Shown: positions 1 to 11,117, counted from the first letter of the stretch. The stretch is DNA of 64,000 nucleotides from Ramlibacter tataouinensis (GCF_001580455.1 NZ_CP010951.1:2418001-2482000); one strand, 5' to 3'. The notes: a model not told the origin generated them from the sequence alone. Numbers and translations: made by a program.

Positions 1-158
1 TCTTGGGCGGCCCGGCAGTGCCGGCCAGGGCGTCCAGCTCAATCGGCGTTCGACTGCGTAGTAACCCCCTTGGCCCGGGACGACGCCAAGCGTAAACCCC
101 TCTGTCCGGCACTGGACTTGCTCTGCTAGCATCCTTTCGCCTTCCTCATGCGAGAAAG
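1..158. other. Upstream region of the peptide transporter operon
   Basis: GC-rich non-coding sequence before the first permease gene. The long minus-strand reading frame here is an antisense shadow of the permease. A purine-rich GAGAAAG directly before the ATG at 159 may be the ribosome binding site. I see no convincing promoter pair. Confidence 0.4.
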
Positions 159-1139
159 ATGTTTGCGTTCATCCTGCGCCGGTTGTTCCAGGCTGCCATC
201 GTCATGGTTGCAGTGGCGTTCATCGCGTTCATGCTGTTCCAGTACGTGGGCGACCCCGTGGTCTTCCTGCTGGGCCAGGACGCGACGCCGCAGCAGATCG
301 CCCAGTTGCGCCGCGACCTCGGCCTGGACCAGCCCTTCTTCGTCCAGTTCTGGCATTTCCTGATCAATGCGGCGCAAGGCGAGTTCGGCCTCAGCCTGCG
401 CCAGGGCGCCAAGGTCTCGCGCCTGATCGGGGAGCGCTTCCCCGCCACGCTCGAGCTCGCGCTGGTGGCGGCCGCCCTGGCGGTCGTCATCGGCATTCCC
501 ATGGGCGTGTACGCCGCCTTGCGGCGCGGCACTTTCATGAGCCAGGTGTTCCTCACGCTGTCGCTGCTGGGGGTGTCGCTGCCGACCTTCCTGATCGGGA
601 TCCTGCTGATCCTGGTGTTCGCGGTGATCCTGGGCTGGGCGCCCAGCTTCGGCCGCGGCGAGGTCACGCGCCTCGGCTGGTGGTCCACCGGCCTGATGAC
701 GCGGGACGGCTGGGTCCACATCATCCTGCCGGCCATCACGCTGGCGATCTTCCAGCTCACCTTGATCATGCGCCTGGTGCGCGCCGAAATGCTGGAGGTG
801 CTGCGGACCGACTACATCAAGTTCGCCCGCGCGCGCGGGTTGACGGACCGCGCCATCCACTTCGGCCACGCGCTGAAGAACACCCTGGTGCCGGTGATGA
901 CCATCATCGGCCTGCAACTGGGCACGCTGATCGCGTTCTCGATCATCACCGAGACCGTGTTCCAGTGGCCGGGCATGGGGCTGCTGTTCATCCAGGCCGT
1001 GACTTTCGCCGACATTCCCGTGATGGCTGCCTACCTGTGCCTCATCGCGCTGATCTTCGTCATCATCAACCTGGTGGTGGACATGCTGTACTTCGCCGTC
1101 GACCCGCGCCTGCGCGTCTCGGATGCCAGGGGACACTGA
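159..1139 (+). CDS. ABC transporter permease, DppB/OppB family
   Basis: This is one of the two inner-membrane channel subunits of a peptide-type ABC importer. The 326-residue length and the architecture (an N-terminal helix with an LRR start, then about five further hydrophobic segments) match DppB/OppB. The cytoplasmic EAA loop, which contacts the ATPase, is visible around residues 218-240 (DYIKFARARGL). The stop codon overlaps the start of the M20 hydrolase gene (TGATG), so the two are probably translationally coupled. Substrate cannot be told from the permease; dipeptides, oligopeptides, glutathione or modified peptides are all possible for this family. Confidence 0.9.
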   Translation: MFAFILRRLFQAAIVMVAVAFIAFMLFQYVGDPVVFLLGQDATPQQIAQLRRDLGLDQPFFVQFWHFLINAAQGEFGLSLRQGAKVSRLIGERFPATLELALVAAALAVVIGIPMGVYAALRRGTFMSQVFLTLSLLGVSLPTFLIGILLILVFAVILGWAPSFGRGEVTRLGWWSTGLMTRDGWVHIILPAITLAIFQLTLIMRLVRAEMLEVLRTDYIKFARARGLTDRAIHFGHALKNTLVPVMTIIGLQLGTLIAFSIITETVFQWPGMGLLFIQAVTFADIPVMAAYLCLIALIFVIINLVVDMLYFAVDPRLRVSDARGH

Positions 1140-2350
1140 TGCTCGCTCCCCGACTGAAAGCCAACGGGCGTGCCTTCGCCCAGATCGCCCAGTTCCTGCC
1201 GGATCTGGTGGCGCTGCGCCGCGACCTGCACGCGCATCCGGAACTGGGCTTCGAAGAGGTCTACACCGCCGGGCGGGTCGCCGAGGCACTGAAGGTGTGC
1301 GGCGCGGACGAGGTCCACACCGGCATCGGCAAGACCGGCGTGGTGGGTGTGATCCGGGGCCGCGACACCGCCAGCGGCCGCATGGTGGGGCTGCGCGCCG
1401 ACATGGATGCGCTGGCCATGGCCGAACACAATGACTTCCCCTGGAGGTCGTGCAAGGCCGGCCTGATGCACGGCTGCGGCCACGACGGCCACACCGCCAT
1501 GCTGGTCGGCGCCGCGCGCTACCTGGCCGAAACGCGCAATTTCAACGGCACCGCGGTGCTGGTGTTCCAGCCGGGCGAGGAAGGCTTTGCCGGCGCCCGC
1601 CACATGATCGAGGACGGCCTGTTCGAACGCTTTCCGGTCGAGGCCGTCTATGCCATGCACAACTGGCCGGCGCTCAAGCCCGGCACCATCGGCATCAATC
1701 CCGGCGCGATGATGGCGGCGGCCGATCGCCTGACCATCGAAATCACTGGCCGGGGCGGGCACGGGGCGCACCCCCACCTGGCGGTCGATCCGGTGGTCGT
1801 CGCGGCCCACATCATCACCGCGGTCCAGAGCATCGTCTCGCGCAACGTGCGGCCCATCGACGAGGCCGTGATCAGCCTGTGCGGCATCCAGGCCGGAGAC
1901 CTGCACGCCATGAGCGTGATTCCCGGCAGCGCCACCCTGGTGGGGACGGTGCGGACCTTCGACAGCGAGGTGCAGGCCCTAGTGGAAAGGCGCCTCAGCG
2001 AGCTTTGCAGCGCGGTGGCGCTCGGGCTGGGCGCGACGGCCACCGTCAAGTACGAGCGCATCTACCCGGCCACCATCAATACCTCGGACGAGGCCAACTT
2101 CGCGGCCGATGTCGCCGAGAGCCTGGTCGGCCCCGAGCACGTGGTGCGCGACCTGGAGCCGAGCATGGGCGCCGAAGACTTCTCCTTCATGCTGCAGACC
2201 AAGCCGGGCGCGTACCTGCGCATCGGGCAGGGCGGCGAAGGCAATTCCTTCCTGCACAACAGCCGTTACGACTTCAACGACGACATCCTGCCGCTGGGTT
2301 CGGCGCTGCATGCCAGCCTGGTCGAGCAGTCCATGCCCCTTTCCAACTGA
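1139..2350 (+). CDS. M20 family metallo-amidohydrolase
   Basis: A 403-residue zinc hydrolase of the M20D group (hippurate hydrolase, N-acyl-amino-acid amidohydrolase, IAA-amino-acid hydrolase). The family signatures LHAHPELGF near residue 26, HGCGHDGHTAML near residue 112 and PGEEGFAGA near residue 145 carry the metal ligands and catalytic Glu. The start at 1139 overlaps the permease stop; a longer in-frame extension upstream would lie inside the permease and is rejected. There is no signal peptide, so it acts in the cytoplasm. Lying between permease and binding-protein genes, it probably cleaves the imported amide or peptide. The exact substrate is not readable from sequence. Confidence 0.9.
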   Translation: MLAPRLKANGRAFAQIAQFLPDLVALRRDLHAHPELGFEEVYTAGRVAEALKVCGADEVHTGIGKTGVVGVIRGRDTASGRMVGLRADMDALAMAEHNDFPWRSCKAGLMHGCGHDGHTAMLVGAARYLAETRNFNGTAVLVFQPGEEGFAGARHMIEDGLFERFPVEAVYAMHNWPALKPGTIGINPGAMMAAADRLTIEITGRGGHGAHPHLAVDPVVVAAHIITAVQSIVSRNVRPIDEAVISLCGIQAGDLHAMSVIPGSATLVGTVRTFDSEVQALVERRLSELCSAVALGLGATATVKYERIYPATINTSDEANFAADVAESLVGPEHVVRDLEPSMGAEDFSFMLQTKPGAYLRIGQGGEGNSFLHNSRYDFNDDILPLGSALHASLVEQSMPLSN

Positions 2351-2382
2351 CACGATTCATCTCACTGCAAGAGGAAACAACC

Positions 2383-3972
2383 ATGAAGCACATGCCATCC
2401 CTCCTGACCGCCGCGCTGGCAGCCGCGCTCGGCGCCGCCAGTTTCGCCGCCGGTGCCGTGACCCTGAAGATCGGCAACCAGGGCGACGCCCTGTCGATGG
2501 ACCCGCATTCGCTGAATGAGTCGCTGCAGCTCAGCGTGACGGAGAACGTGTACGAGCCGCTGGTCACGCGCGACCGCAACTACAAGCTGGCGCCCGCGCT
2601 GGCCACCTCCTGGAAGCAGACCTCGCCGACGGTGTGGCACTTCGAGCTGCGCAAGGGCGTGCAGTTCCACGACGGCACGCCGTTCACGGCCGACGACGTG
2701 ATCTTCAGCTACGAGCGGGCCAAGGCCGACGGTTCCGACATGAAGACCTACGTCGGGCCGATCAAGGAGATCAAGAAGCTCAACGACCATGCGATCGACA
2801 TCGTCACCAATACGCCGTTCCCGATCCTGCCGGAGCTGTTCACGCACTTCGACATCATGAGCAAGAAGTGGTGCGAGACCAACCAGGCCACCCGGCCGGT
2901 GGACCGCCGCAAGGGCATCGAGAACGCCGCCTCGTTCCGCGCCAACGGCACCGGTCCCTACCGCCTGCGCGAACGCCAGCCGGGCGTGCGCACCACCTTC
3001 GTTCGCAACGGCAACTACTGGGGCAAGATCGAAGGCAACGTCGACGAGGTGATCTTCAACGTGATCGGCAACGACGCCACCCGTGTCGCCGCCCTGGTCT
3101 CGGGCGAGGTCGACGTGATGGAGCCGGTGCCGGTGCAGGACGTCGACCGCATCAAGACCGCGTCCACCCTGAAAGTGATGCAGGGCCCCGAGCTGCGCGT
3201 GATCTTCCTGGGCATGGACCAGAAGCGCGACGAGCTGCAGTTCTCCAGCGTCAAGGGCAAGAACCCCTTCAAGGACAAGCGCGTGCGCCAGGCCTTCTAC
3301 CAGGCCATCGACGTCGAGGGCATCAAGCGCACCGTGATGCGCGGCGCTTCCTCGCCGATCGCCCAGATGTTCCCGGCGCAGGTCAACGGTCATGCCCCCG
3401 ACCTCAACAAGCGCTTTGCGTACGACCCCGAGGCCTCCAAGAAGCTGCTGGCCGAAGCCGGTTACCCGCAGGGCTTCGAGGTGACGATGAACTGCCCCAA
3501 CGACCGCTACGTCAACGACGCGGCGATCTGCCAGGCGGTGGCGGCCAACCTGGCCCGCGTCGGCGTCAAGATCAAGCTCGAGGCCGAGACCAAGGGCACC
3601 TACTTCCCGAAGATCCTGCGCCGCGACACCAGCTTCTACATGCTGGGCTGGACCTCCAGCACGGTGGATGCCCACAACGTGCTGTACGCCATCATGAGCA
3701 CGCCGGGCGAGGGCGGCCGCGGCCAGTTCAACCTGGGCGCCTACAGCAACCCGAAGCTGGACGAGCTGACTGAAAAGATCGGCTCCGAAACCGACCAGAA
3801 GAAGCGCAACGACATGATCCATGAGGCGATCAAGCTGCACCAGGACGACATCGGCCACATCCCGCTGCACCAGCAGGCGCTGAACTGGGGCGTCAAGAAG
3901 AACATCGAACTGGTGCAATGGCCCGACAACGGGATGATGTGGAGATTCGTCACCGTCAATCCGCAGCAGTGA
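2383..3972 (+). CDS. ABC transporter substrate-binding protein, DppA/SBP_bac_5 family
   Basis: A 529-residue periplasmic binding protein with a Sec signal peptide ending near residue 25 (two Ala-rich hydrophobic stretches, then AGAVTLKIG). The SBP_bac_5 pattern follows: an early MDPHSLNES segment, WHFELRKGVQFHDGTPF near residue 85, and the C-terminal tail ending in a tryptophan-rich segment. The start at 2383 is preceded by AGAGGA. Its place between permease genes indicates that it feeds this transporter. Ligand unknown: DppA relatives bind dipeptides, haem, nickel chelates or glutathione. Confidence 0.92.
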   Translation: MKHMPSLLTAALAAALGAASFAAGAVTLKIGNQGDALSMDPHSLNESLQLSVTENVYEPLVTRDRNYKLAPALATSWKQTSPTVWHFELRKGVQFHDGTPFTADDVIFSYERAKADGSDMKTYVGPIKEIKKLNDHAIDIVTNTPFPILPELFTHFDIMSKKWCETNQATRPVDRRKGIENAASFRANGTGPYRLRERQPGVRTTFVRNGNYWGKIEGNVDEVIFNVIGNDATRVAALVSGEVDVMEPVPVQDVDRIKTASTLKVMQGPELRVIFLGMDQKRDELQFSSVKGKNPFKDKRVRQAFYQAIDVEGIKRTVMRGASSPIAQMFPAQVNGHAPDLNKRFAYDPEASKKLLAEAGYPQGFEVTMNCPNDRYVNDAAICQAVAANLARVGVKIKLEAETKGTYFPKILRRDTSFYMLGWTSSTVDAHNVLYAIMSTPGEGGRGQFNLGAYSNPKLDELTEKIGSETDQKKRNDMIHEAIKLHQDDIGHIPLHQQALNWGVKKNIELVQWPDNGMMWRFVTVNPQQ

Positions 3973-4916
3973 CGCAGGCCACGACTCCGGCCTCGACTCC
4001 GGGTTTCCTCAGCCGGGCCTGGCACAGCGACATCGGCTACAGCTTCCGCACCTCGCCGGTGGCGGTGGTGGCGGCGCTGGTGGCCTTTGTCTGCCTGTTC
4101 GCAGCGGTGTTCGCCAACTGGGTGGCGCCGCACGAGCCCTTCAACCTGGCGACGCTGGAGCTCGGGGACGCCTTCCTGCCGCCGCGCTGGGCCGAGGGCG
4201 GCAACCCCAAGTACTTCCTGGGCACCGACGACCAGGGGCGCGACATCCTGTCGGCGTTAATGTACGGCGCGCGCATCTCGCTGCTGGTGGGGCTGGCCTC
4301 GGTGGTCGTCTCGGTGCTGATCGGAGTCAGCCTGGGCCTGCTGGCGGGCTTCGCCGGCGGGCGGGTGGATGCCTTCCTCATGCGCCTGTGCGACGTCATC
4401 CTGTCGTTCCCGGCGATCCTGGTCGCCCTGCTGATCGCCGGGGTCGGGCGCGCGCTGTTCCCGAATGCCAGCGAGATCGTGGTGTTCATTGTGCTGATCC
4501 TGTCCATCTCGCTGGCCGGCGGCGGCGGCTGGGTGCAGTACGCGCGCACCGTGCGCGGCTCGACGCTGGTCGAGCGCAACCGCGAGTACGTGCAGGCGGC
4601 GCGGGTCACCGGGGTGGCGCCGCTTCGCATCATGCGCCGCCACGTGCTGCCCAACATCCTGGGGCCGGTGATGGTGCTGGCCACCATCCAGGTCGCCACC
4701 GCCATCATCACCGAAGCGACGCTGTCCTTCCTCGGCGTGGGCGTGCCGCCCAACTCGCCCTCGCTGGGCACGCTGATCCAGGTGGGCAACAAGTTCCTGT
4801 TCTCCGGCAACTGGTGGATCACCGTGTTCCCGGGCGCGATGCTGGTGCTGATCGCGCTGTCGGTGAACCTGCTGGGCGACTGGCTGCGCGATGCGCTCAA
4901 TCCGCGCCTGAGATGA
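3969..4916 (+). CDS. ABC transporter permease, DppC/OppC family
   Basis: Second channel subunit, 315 residues. I chose GTG at 3969 because it overlaps the binding-protein stop (GTGA) and gives a normal DppC length; an in-frame ATG upstream lies inside the binding-protein gene. The N-terminal cytoplasmic segment, a first helix at about residues 28-48 (VAVVAALVAFVCLFAAVF), the FLGTDDQGRDILS motif before helix 2, and the EAA loop near REYVQAARVTGVAPL are all typical of DppC. Confidence 0.9.
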   Translation: MTQATTPASTPGFLSRAWHSDIGYSFRTSPVAVVAALVAFVCLFAAVFANWVAPHEPFNLATLELGDAFLPPRWAEGGNPKYFLGTDDQGRDILSALMYGARISLLVGLASVVVSVLIGVSLGLLAGFAGGRVDAFLMRLCDVILSFPAILVALLIAGVGRALFPNASEIVVFIVLILSISLAGGGGWVQYARTVRGSTLVERNREYVQAARVTGVAPLRIMRRHVLPNILGPVMVLATIQVATAIITEATLSFLGVGVPPNSPSLGTLIQVGNKFLFSGNWWITVFPGAMLVLIALSVNLLGDWLRDALNPRLR

Positions 4917-4929
4917 CACCCGGAGTGAC

Positions 4930-5903
4930 ATGACGCTGCTCAAAGTCGACAACCTGGTCGTCGAGTTCCCGAACCGGCGCGGCACGCTGCGCGCGCTCGA
5001 CGACATCAGCTTCGAGATCGCGCCGGGCGAGATCCTCGGCGTGGTGGGCGAATCCGGCGCCGGCAAGTCGCTCACCGGCGCGGCCATCATCGGCCTGCTG
5101 GAGCCGCCGGGCCGCATTGCCTCGGGCCAGGTCCTGCTGGAGGGCCAGCGCATCGACACCCTGCCGGCGGAACAGATGCGGCAGATCCGCGGGCGCAAGA
5201 TCGGGGCGATCTTCCAGGACCCGCTGACCTCGCTGAACCCGCTCTACACGGTGGGGCGCCAGCTGATCGAGACGATCCAGGCCCACCTGCCGGTGAGTGC
5301 CGCGGAGGCGCGGCAGCGCGCGATCGGCCTGCTGGAAGACACCGGCATCCCGGCGGCGCGCGAGCGCATCGACCACTTCCCGCACCAGTTTTCCGGCGGC
5401 ATGCGCCAGCGGGTGGTGATCGCGCTGGCGCTCGCCGCCGAGCCCAAGCTGGTCATCGCCGACGAGCCGACCACGGCGCTCGATGTGTCGATCCAGGCGC
5501 AGATCATCTCGCTGCTCAAGCGCGTGTGCCGCGAGCGCGGCGCCGCCGTCATGCTGATCACCCACGACATGGGCGTGATCGCCGAGACCTGCGACCGGGT
5601 GGCGGTGATGTATGCCGGGCGCATCGCCGAGATCGGCCCGGTGCACGAGGTGATCAACAAGCCCGCGCATCCCTATTCGATGGGCCTGATGGCGGCGATC
5701 CCGGACATCACGGTGGACCGCGAGCGCCTGCACCAGATCGACGGCGCGATGCCGCGCCTGAACGCCATCCCGCCGGGCTGTGCCTACAACCCGCGCTGCC
5801 CGCGCGCCTTCGAGCGCTGCAGCCGCGAGCGGCCCGACCTGCTCGATGCCGGCGCCACGCGCGCGGCCTGCTGGCTGCACGACGCCCGCGCGGAGGTGAC
5901 GGC

Positions 5904-5907
<4 letters not shown>
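4930..5907 (+). CDS. Peptide ABC transporter ATPase, DppD family
   Basis: A 325-residue ATPase that energises the importer. Walker A is GESGAGKS, the Q-loop IFQDPLTSLNP, the signature FSGGMRQR, Walker B KLVIADEPT and the H-loop THD. The C-terminal oligopeptide-ABC domain carries the cysteine pattern CAYNPRC...C, which holds a 4Fe-4S cluster in some DppD relatives. The stop overlaps the start of the second ATPase by four bases (ATGA). Confidence 0.93.
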
Positions 5908-6979
<1,072 letters not shown>

Positions 6980-6983
<4 letters not shown>

Positions 6984-7477
6984 AGAAGGAGGCCACGCTC
7001 ACCCTGCGCAAGGGCGAGCCGCGCGATGCCGGCGCGATTGCCGCCTTCAACGCCGCCATGGCGCTGGAAACCGAAGGCCGGGCGCTGATTCCCGAGGTGA
7101 TCGATGCCGGCGTGCGCCGCCTGATCGCCACGCCCTCGCTCGGCTTCTACATCGTCGCCGAGCACGAAGGGCGCGTGGTCGCCTGTCTCCTGGTCACCCA
7201 TGAGTGGAGCGACTGGCGCAACGGCCTGTTCTGGTGGATCCAGAGCGTGTACGTCGCGCCGGACTGGCGCCGGCAGGGCGTGTACCGCCGGCTCTACGAG
7301 CACGTGCGCGAACTGGCGCAGTCCGAGCCGGGTGTATGCGGCTTCCGCCTCTATGTCGAGAAGGACAACGCCACCGCGCACGCCACCTACGCGGCGCTGG
7401 GCATGTCGCAGACCCACTACCTGATCTACGAGGAACTCAAGCCCGGCGTGCGTTACCTCATGCCGGCAGACAAGTAG
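6980..7477 (+). CDS. GNAT family N-acetyltransferase
   Basis: A 165-residue acetyl-CoA-dependent acetyltransferase. The GNAT acetyl-CoA motif is seen as VYVAPDWRRQGVYRRLYEHV around residues 90-110, followed by the C-terminal strand ending in YLIYEELKPG. The GTG start at 6980 overlaps the DppF-type stop (GTGA), so it is the last gene of the transporter operon. It may acetylate an amino acid or peptide released by the transporter/hydrolase pair; that is inference from position. It converges on zwf with a 15-base gap and no clear terminator. Confidence 0.85.
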
Positions 7478-7492
7478 CCGGCACGGGCGGCA

Positions 7493-8956
7493 TCAGCATT
7501 CCTCGCTCCAGCAATGGCCGTCCCGCGCGATCATCGCGCTGGCCGCGCTCGGTCCCCAGGTGCCGGCCGCGTACGGGCGCGGCGCCGAATGCTCGTGGCG
7601 CCAGTGATGCAGCACCGGCTCCACCCAGCGCCAGGCCTCCTCCTGCTCGTCCGCGCGCACGAACAGGTTGAGCCGGCCGTCGATCACGTCCAGCAGCAGC
7701 CGCTCATAGGCGCCCACGCGCCCGGAGCCGAAGCGCTTGTCGAAATCGAGGTCCAGGTGCACCGGCGTGAGCGCCTGCGCGCCGAGCCGGACATGCCGCC
7801 CGTCCTGCCCCTGCGCGAGCAAGTGCAGCTCGAGGCCGTCCTTGGGCTGCAGGTGGATCACCAGCCGGTTCACGGCGCCGATGGGGGTGTGGTAGATCGG
7901 GTGCGGCGTGGGCTGGAAGTTCACCACGATGCGCGCGTCGCCGGCGGCCAGGCGCTTGCCGGTGCGGATGTAGAACGGCACGCCGGCCCAGCGCCAGTTG
8001 GCGATCTCGGCGCGCAGGGCCACGAAAGTCTCGGTGGTGGTCTGCGGGTTCACGCCCGGCTCCTCGCGGTAGCCGCGCACCTTGTCGCCCGCGATGGTGC
8101 CGGGGCCGTACTGGCCGCGGATCACGTGCTGGCCGAGCGACTCGGGCGACCAGCGTTTCAGGGCCCGCAGCACCTTGAGCTTCTCGTCGCGGATCGCGTC
8201 CGCATGCGAGTTGATCGGCGGCTCCATCGCCATCGCGCACAGCAGCTGCAGCGCGTGGTTCTGCACCATGTCGCGCAGCGCACCGGTGTTGTCGTAGAAC
8301 GCGCCGCGGCTTTCCACGCCCAGTGACTCCGCGATGCTGATCTGGATGTTGGCGATGTGATCGCGGCGCCACAGCGGCTCGAACAGCGCATTGCCGAAGC
8401 GCAGCGCGAACAGGTTCTGCACCGAAGGCTTGCCCAGGTAATGGTCGATGCGGAAGATCTGGTTCTCCGCCAGCACCGCGCGCACCGCGCGGTTGATCGC
8501 CCGGTTCGATTCGAGGTCGTGGCCCAGGGGCTTTTCCAGCACCAGGCGGGTGTTGGCGGTGTTCAGCCCGGCGGCGGCCAGTTGCTCGCAGGCGGCGGTG
8601 AACAGCGAGGGTGCGGTGGCGAGGTACATGACCACGGTGTCGGCGCCGCGCTCGCGCAGCACGCCGGCCAGCCGCTCGAAGTCCGCCGGCCGGGACAGGT
8701 CCACGCGCACAAAGTGCAGCAGCGCGGCGAAACGGTCGAATTCCTGCGCGCTGGGGCGCTTGGCCAGGTCCACCTGGTCGAAGCGCTCACGGATCAGCGC
8801 GCGGTACTGGTCGTCCGAGAGGTCGTCGCGGGCCAGGCCGATGATGCGGCCGCCTTCGGGCAGCGAGCCATGCCGGAACGCCTGGAAGAGCGCAGGCATC
8901 AGCTTCCGCCAGGCCAGGTCGCCGGTGCCGCCAAAGATGACGAGGTCGAAACTCAT
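7493..8956 (-). CDS. zwf: Glucose-6-phosphate 1-dehydrogenase
   Basis: Oxidises glucose 6-phosphate to 6-phosphogluconolactone with NAD(P)+, the entry to the oxidative pentose phosphate and Entner-Doudoroff routes. 487 residues, the normal length. The N-terminal GGTGDLAWRKL nucleotide-binding loop and the active-site signature RIDHYLGKPSVQN with the catalytic region are clear. Start set at the ATG at 8956 because the fingerprint MSFDLVIFGGTGD begins there; a 46-residue extension upstream lacks homology-like character. No pgl, edd or eda is adjacent. It is divergent from pgi with a 110-base gap. Confidence 0.96.
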   Translation of the reverse strand: MSFDLVIFGGTGDLAWRKLMPALFQAFRHGSLPEGGRIIGLARDDLSDDQYRALIRERFDQVDLAKRPSAQEFDRFAALLHFVRVDLSRPADFERLAGVLRERGADTVVMYLATAPSLFTAACEQLAAAGLNTANTRLVLEKPLGHDLESNRAINRAVRAVLAENQIFRIDHYLGKPSVQNLFALRFGNALFEPLWRRDHIANIQISIAESLGVESRGAFYDNTGALRDMVQNHALQLLCAMAMEPPINSHADAIRDEKLKVLRALKRWSPESLGQHVIRGQYGPGTIAGDKVRGYREEPGVNPQTTTETFVALRAEIANWRWAGVPFYIRTGKRLAAGDARIVVNFQPTPHPIYHTPIGAVNRLVIHLQPKDGLELHLLAQGQDGRHVRLGAQALTPVHLDLDFDKRFGSGRVGAYERLLLDVIDGRLNLFVRADEQEEAWRWVEPVLHHWRHEHSAPRPYAAGTWGPSAASAMIARDGHCWSEEC

Positions 8957-9066
8957 GTGCCTATCGTGAAGGAGGAGCACATACTTTAACGATTCGGGGC
9001 GGCCAAGGTGCGCCGCCGAGCCGCGCGGGCCTGCACATGCCCGCGGGCCTTGCCCATAATGCACGC

Positions 9067-10629
9067 ATGGATCATGCCGACGGCGGCGTTTCACGCCCGC
9101 ATTGCGATCGCACGCTGGCCTGGGCCATGCTGCGTGCCCACTACGACAGGCAGGCTCGCCACCTCGACCTGCGCGAGGCCTTCCGGGCCGACCCGGGCCG
9201 ATTCGAGGAATACAGCCAGCAGGCGCCGCATGTCTTTGCCGACCTCTCGAAGAACCTGGTCGATGCCCACGCGCGCGTGATGCTGCTGGAGCTGGCGCGC
9301 GAGTGCATGCTCGAGCGGCACCGCGATGCGATGTTCGCCGGCCACAAGGTGAACAACACCGAGCAGCGGGCGGTCAAGCACTGGCTGCTGCGCACGCCCC
9401 GGGGCGCCAGCCTGGACCCGGACCTGCGCGAAGTGCACGAAACGCTGGAGGCGATGCTGGCGTACGCCGAGCGGGTGCGCGGTGACGCGCAGATCACGGA
9501 TGTGGTGAACATCGGCATCGGCGGCTCCGACCTGGGGCCGCAGATGGCCGTGACCGCGCTCGCCGAGTTCGCCGTGCCCGGCAAGCGCTTCCATTTCGTC
9601 TCGAACGTGGACGGGCACGAACTGGCCGCCGTGCTCGCGGCGGTCCAACCGCGCAGCACGCTGTTCCTGGTGGCATCGAAGACCTTCACCACCATCGAGA
9701 CCATGACCAACGCGCGCTCGGCCAAGGCCTGGTTCGAGGCGCAGGGCGGGCAGGACATCGCCCGGCATTTCGCCGCTCTCACCACCAACGTCGGCGCCGC
9801 GCGCGAGTTCGGCATCGAGACCACCTTCGGCTTCTGGGACTGGGTGGGCGGCCGCTACTCGATGTGGTCGGCCATCGGCCTGCCGATCGCCATCGCCATC
9901 GGCGCCGACCATTTCCGCCGCATGCTGGCCGGCGCCCACGAGATGGACCGGCATTTCGCCAGCGCGCCGCTGGCCGCCAACCTGCCGGTGCGCCTGGGCC
10001 TGATGGACGTCTGGTACCGCAACTTCCACGGCTTTGCCAGCCGCAGCATCGCGCCCTACCACAGCAGCCTGCGGCGCCTGCCGGCCTACCTGCAGCAGCT
10101 CGAGATGGAAAGCAACGGCAAGCGGGTCGATGCCATGGGCCGGCCGCTGGGCTGCTCGACCGCGCCGGTGCTATGGGGCGAGCCCGGCACCAACGGCCAG
10201 CACGCTTACTTCCAGATGCTGCACCAGGGCACGGACGTGGTGCCGGTGGAGTTCATCGCCGTGCGGCAGGCCGCCCACACGCTGGCCGACCACCACGGCC
10301 AGCTGCTGGCCAACGCGCTGGCGCAGGCGCAGGCCCTGATGCAGGGCAAGCACGACGCGGGCGGGCACCGCGAGTTTCCGGGCAACCGGCCCAGCACCTT
10401 CTTCGTCCTCGATCGGCTGGAGCCGGCGAGCCTGGGCGCGCTCATCGCCCTGTACGAGCACCGCGTGTTCGTCAGCGGCTCGATCTGGGGCATCAACAGC
10501 TTCGACCAATGGGGCGTGGAGCTGGGCAAGGTGCTGGCCAAGGACATCGCGCCGCGGCTGGAAAACGGCGATGAAAGTGGGCTCGACCCGTCGACGGCCG
10601 GCCTGTTGCGCAGGCTCCGGGCCGGCTAG
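9067..10629 (+). CDS. pgi: Glucose-6-phosphate isomerase
   Basis: Interconverts glucose 6-phosphate and fructose 6-phosphate. 520 residues. Both family signatures are present: the SKTFTTIETMTNA segment near residue 205 and, in the C-terminal part, the conserved SFDQWGVELGKVLAK stretch with the active-site lysine; GGRYSMWSAIGLPIA is also clear. The start at 9067 is preferred over an in-frame start 30 bases upstream because the sequence matches the family from there. With zwf it forms a divergent glucose-6-phosphate branch point. Confidence 0.96.
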   Translation: MDHADGGVSRPHCDRTLAWAMLRAHYDRQARHLDLREAFRADPGRFEEYSQQAPHVFADLSKNLVDAHARVMLLELARECMLERHRDAMFAGHKVNNTEQRAVKHWLLRTPRGASLDPDLREVHETLEAMLAYAERVRGDAQITDVVNIGIGGSDLGPQMAVTALAEFAVPGKRFHFVSNVDGHELAAVLAAVQPRSTLFLVASKTFTTIETMTNARSAKAWFEAQGGQDIARHFAALTTNVGAAREFGIETTFGFWDWVGGRYSMWSAIGLPIAIAIGADHFRRMLAGAHEMDRHFASAPLAANLPVRLGLMDVWYRNFHGFASRSIAPYHSSLRRLPAYLQQLEMESNGKRVDAMGRPLGCSTAPVLWGEPGTNGQHAYFQMLHQGTDVVPVEFIAVRQAAHTLADHHGQLLANALAQAQALMQGKHDAGGHREFPGNRPSTFFVLDRLEPASLGALIALYEHRVFVSGSIWGINSFDQWGVELGKVLAKDIAPRLENGDESGLDPSTAGLLRRLRAG

Positions 10630-10712
10630 GGCGCTGCGGGGGGCTCGCCTCGCTAATCCATTCCTCGTATCATGCGCCCGGGCATTTGCCCGTGTACAGA
10701 GAGGAGTGAGGA

Positions 10713-11087
10713 ATGGAAGACATCAAGAAGGCCGTCATCACCTGCTTCAAGAAATTCGCGGAGTTCGGCGGCCGCGCCGACCGACCCGAGTTCTGGTACT
10801 TCGCGCTCGCGCAGTTCGTGGTGCTGTTCGTGCTCGGAATCGTGAGCTGGACGCTGCAAAGCCTGGCGAGCCTCGTGTTCCTGATTCCCAGCCTGGCCGT
10901 GGGCGCGCGCCGCCTGCACGACATCGGCAAGAGTGGCTGGTGGATGCTGCTGGGATTGATCCCGGTGATCGGCTGGCTGGTCCTGATCTACTTCGCCATC
11001 CAGCCCGGGCAGCCCGGCGCCAACGAATACGGCCAGCCGCCGGCTGACGTGCCGCCGCTGCCGCAATCCGCTCCCGGCCAGCAGTAA
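10713..11087 (+). CDS. DUF805 family inner-membrane protein
   Basis: A 124-residue membrane protein of the DUF805 (YhaH-like) family, function unknown. The family hallmarks GRADRPEFWYF near residue 21, ARRLHDIGKSGWW near residue 70 and NEYGQPP near the C-terminus are visible, with about three hydrophobic segments between. Start preceded by AGAGGAGTGAGG, a strong ribosome binding site. Single gene followed by a terminator hairpin. Confidence 0.9.
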   Translation: MEDIKKAVITCFKKFAEFGGRADRPEFWYFALAQFVVLFVLGIVSWTLQSLASLVFLIPSLAVGARRLHDIGKSGWWMLLGLIPVIGWLVLIYFAIQPGQPGANEYGQPPADVPPLPQSAPGQQ

Positions 11088-11117
11088 GCACTGCCCAAGG
11101 CGCCGCGGGCGCGCATG

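Noticed and set aside
2362..3918. Long minus-strand open frame opposite the binding-protein gene
   Set aside because: Antisense shadow in GC-rich codons; the plus-strand frame has clear SBP motifs and a signal peptide, the minus-strand frame has low-complexity His/Ala/Asp content and no family features.
9049..9066. CATAAT close to the pgi ATG as a leaderless promoter
   Set aside because: A -10-like hexamer six bases from the start, but no -35 at a workable distance; not supported well enough to list.
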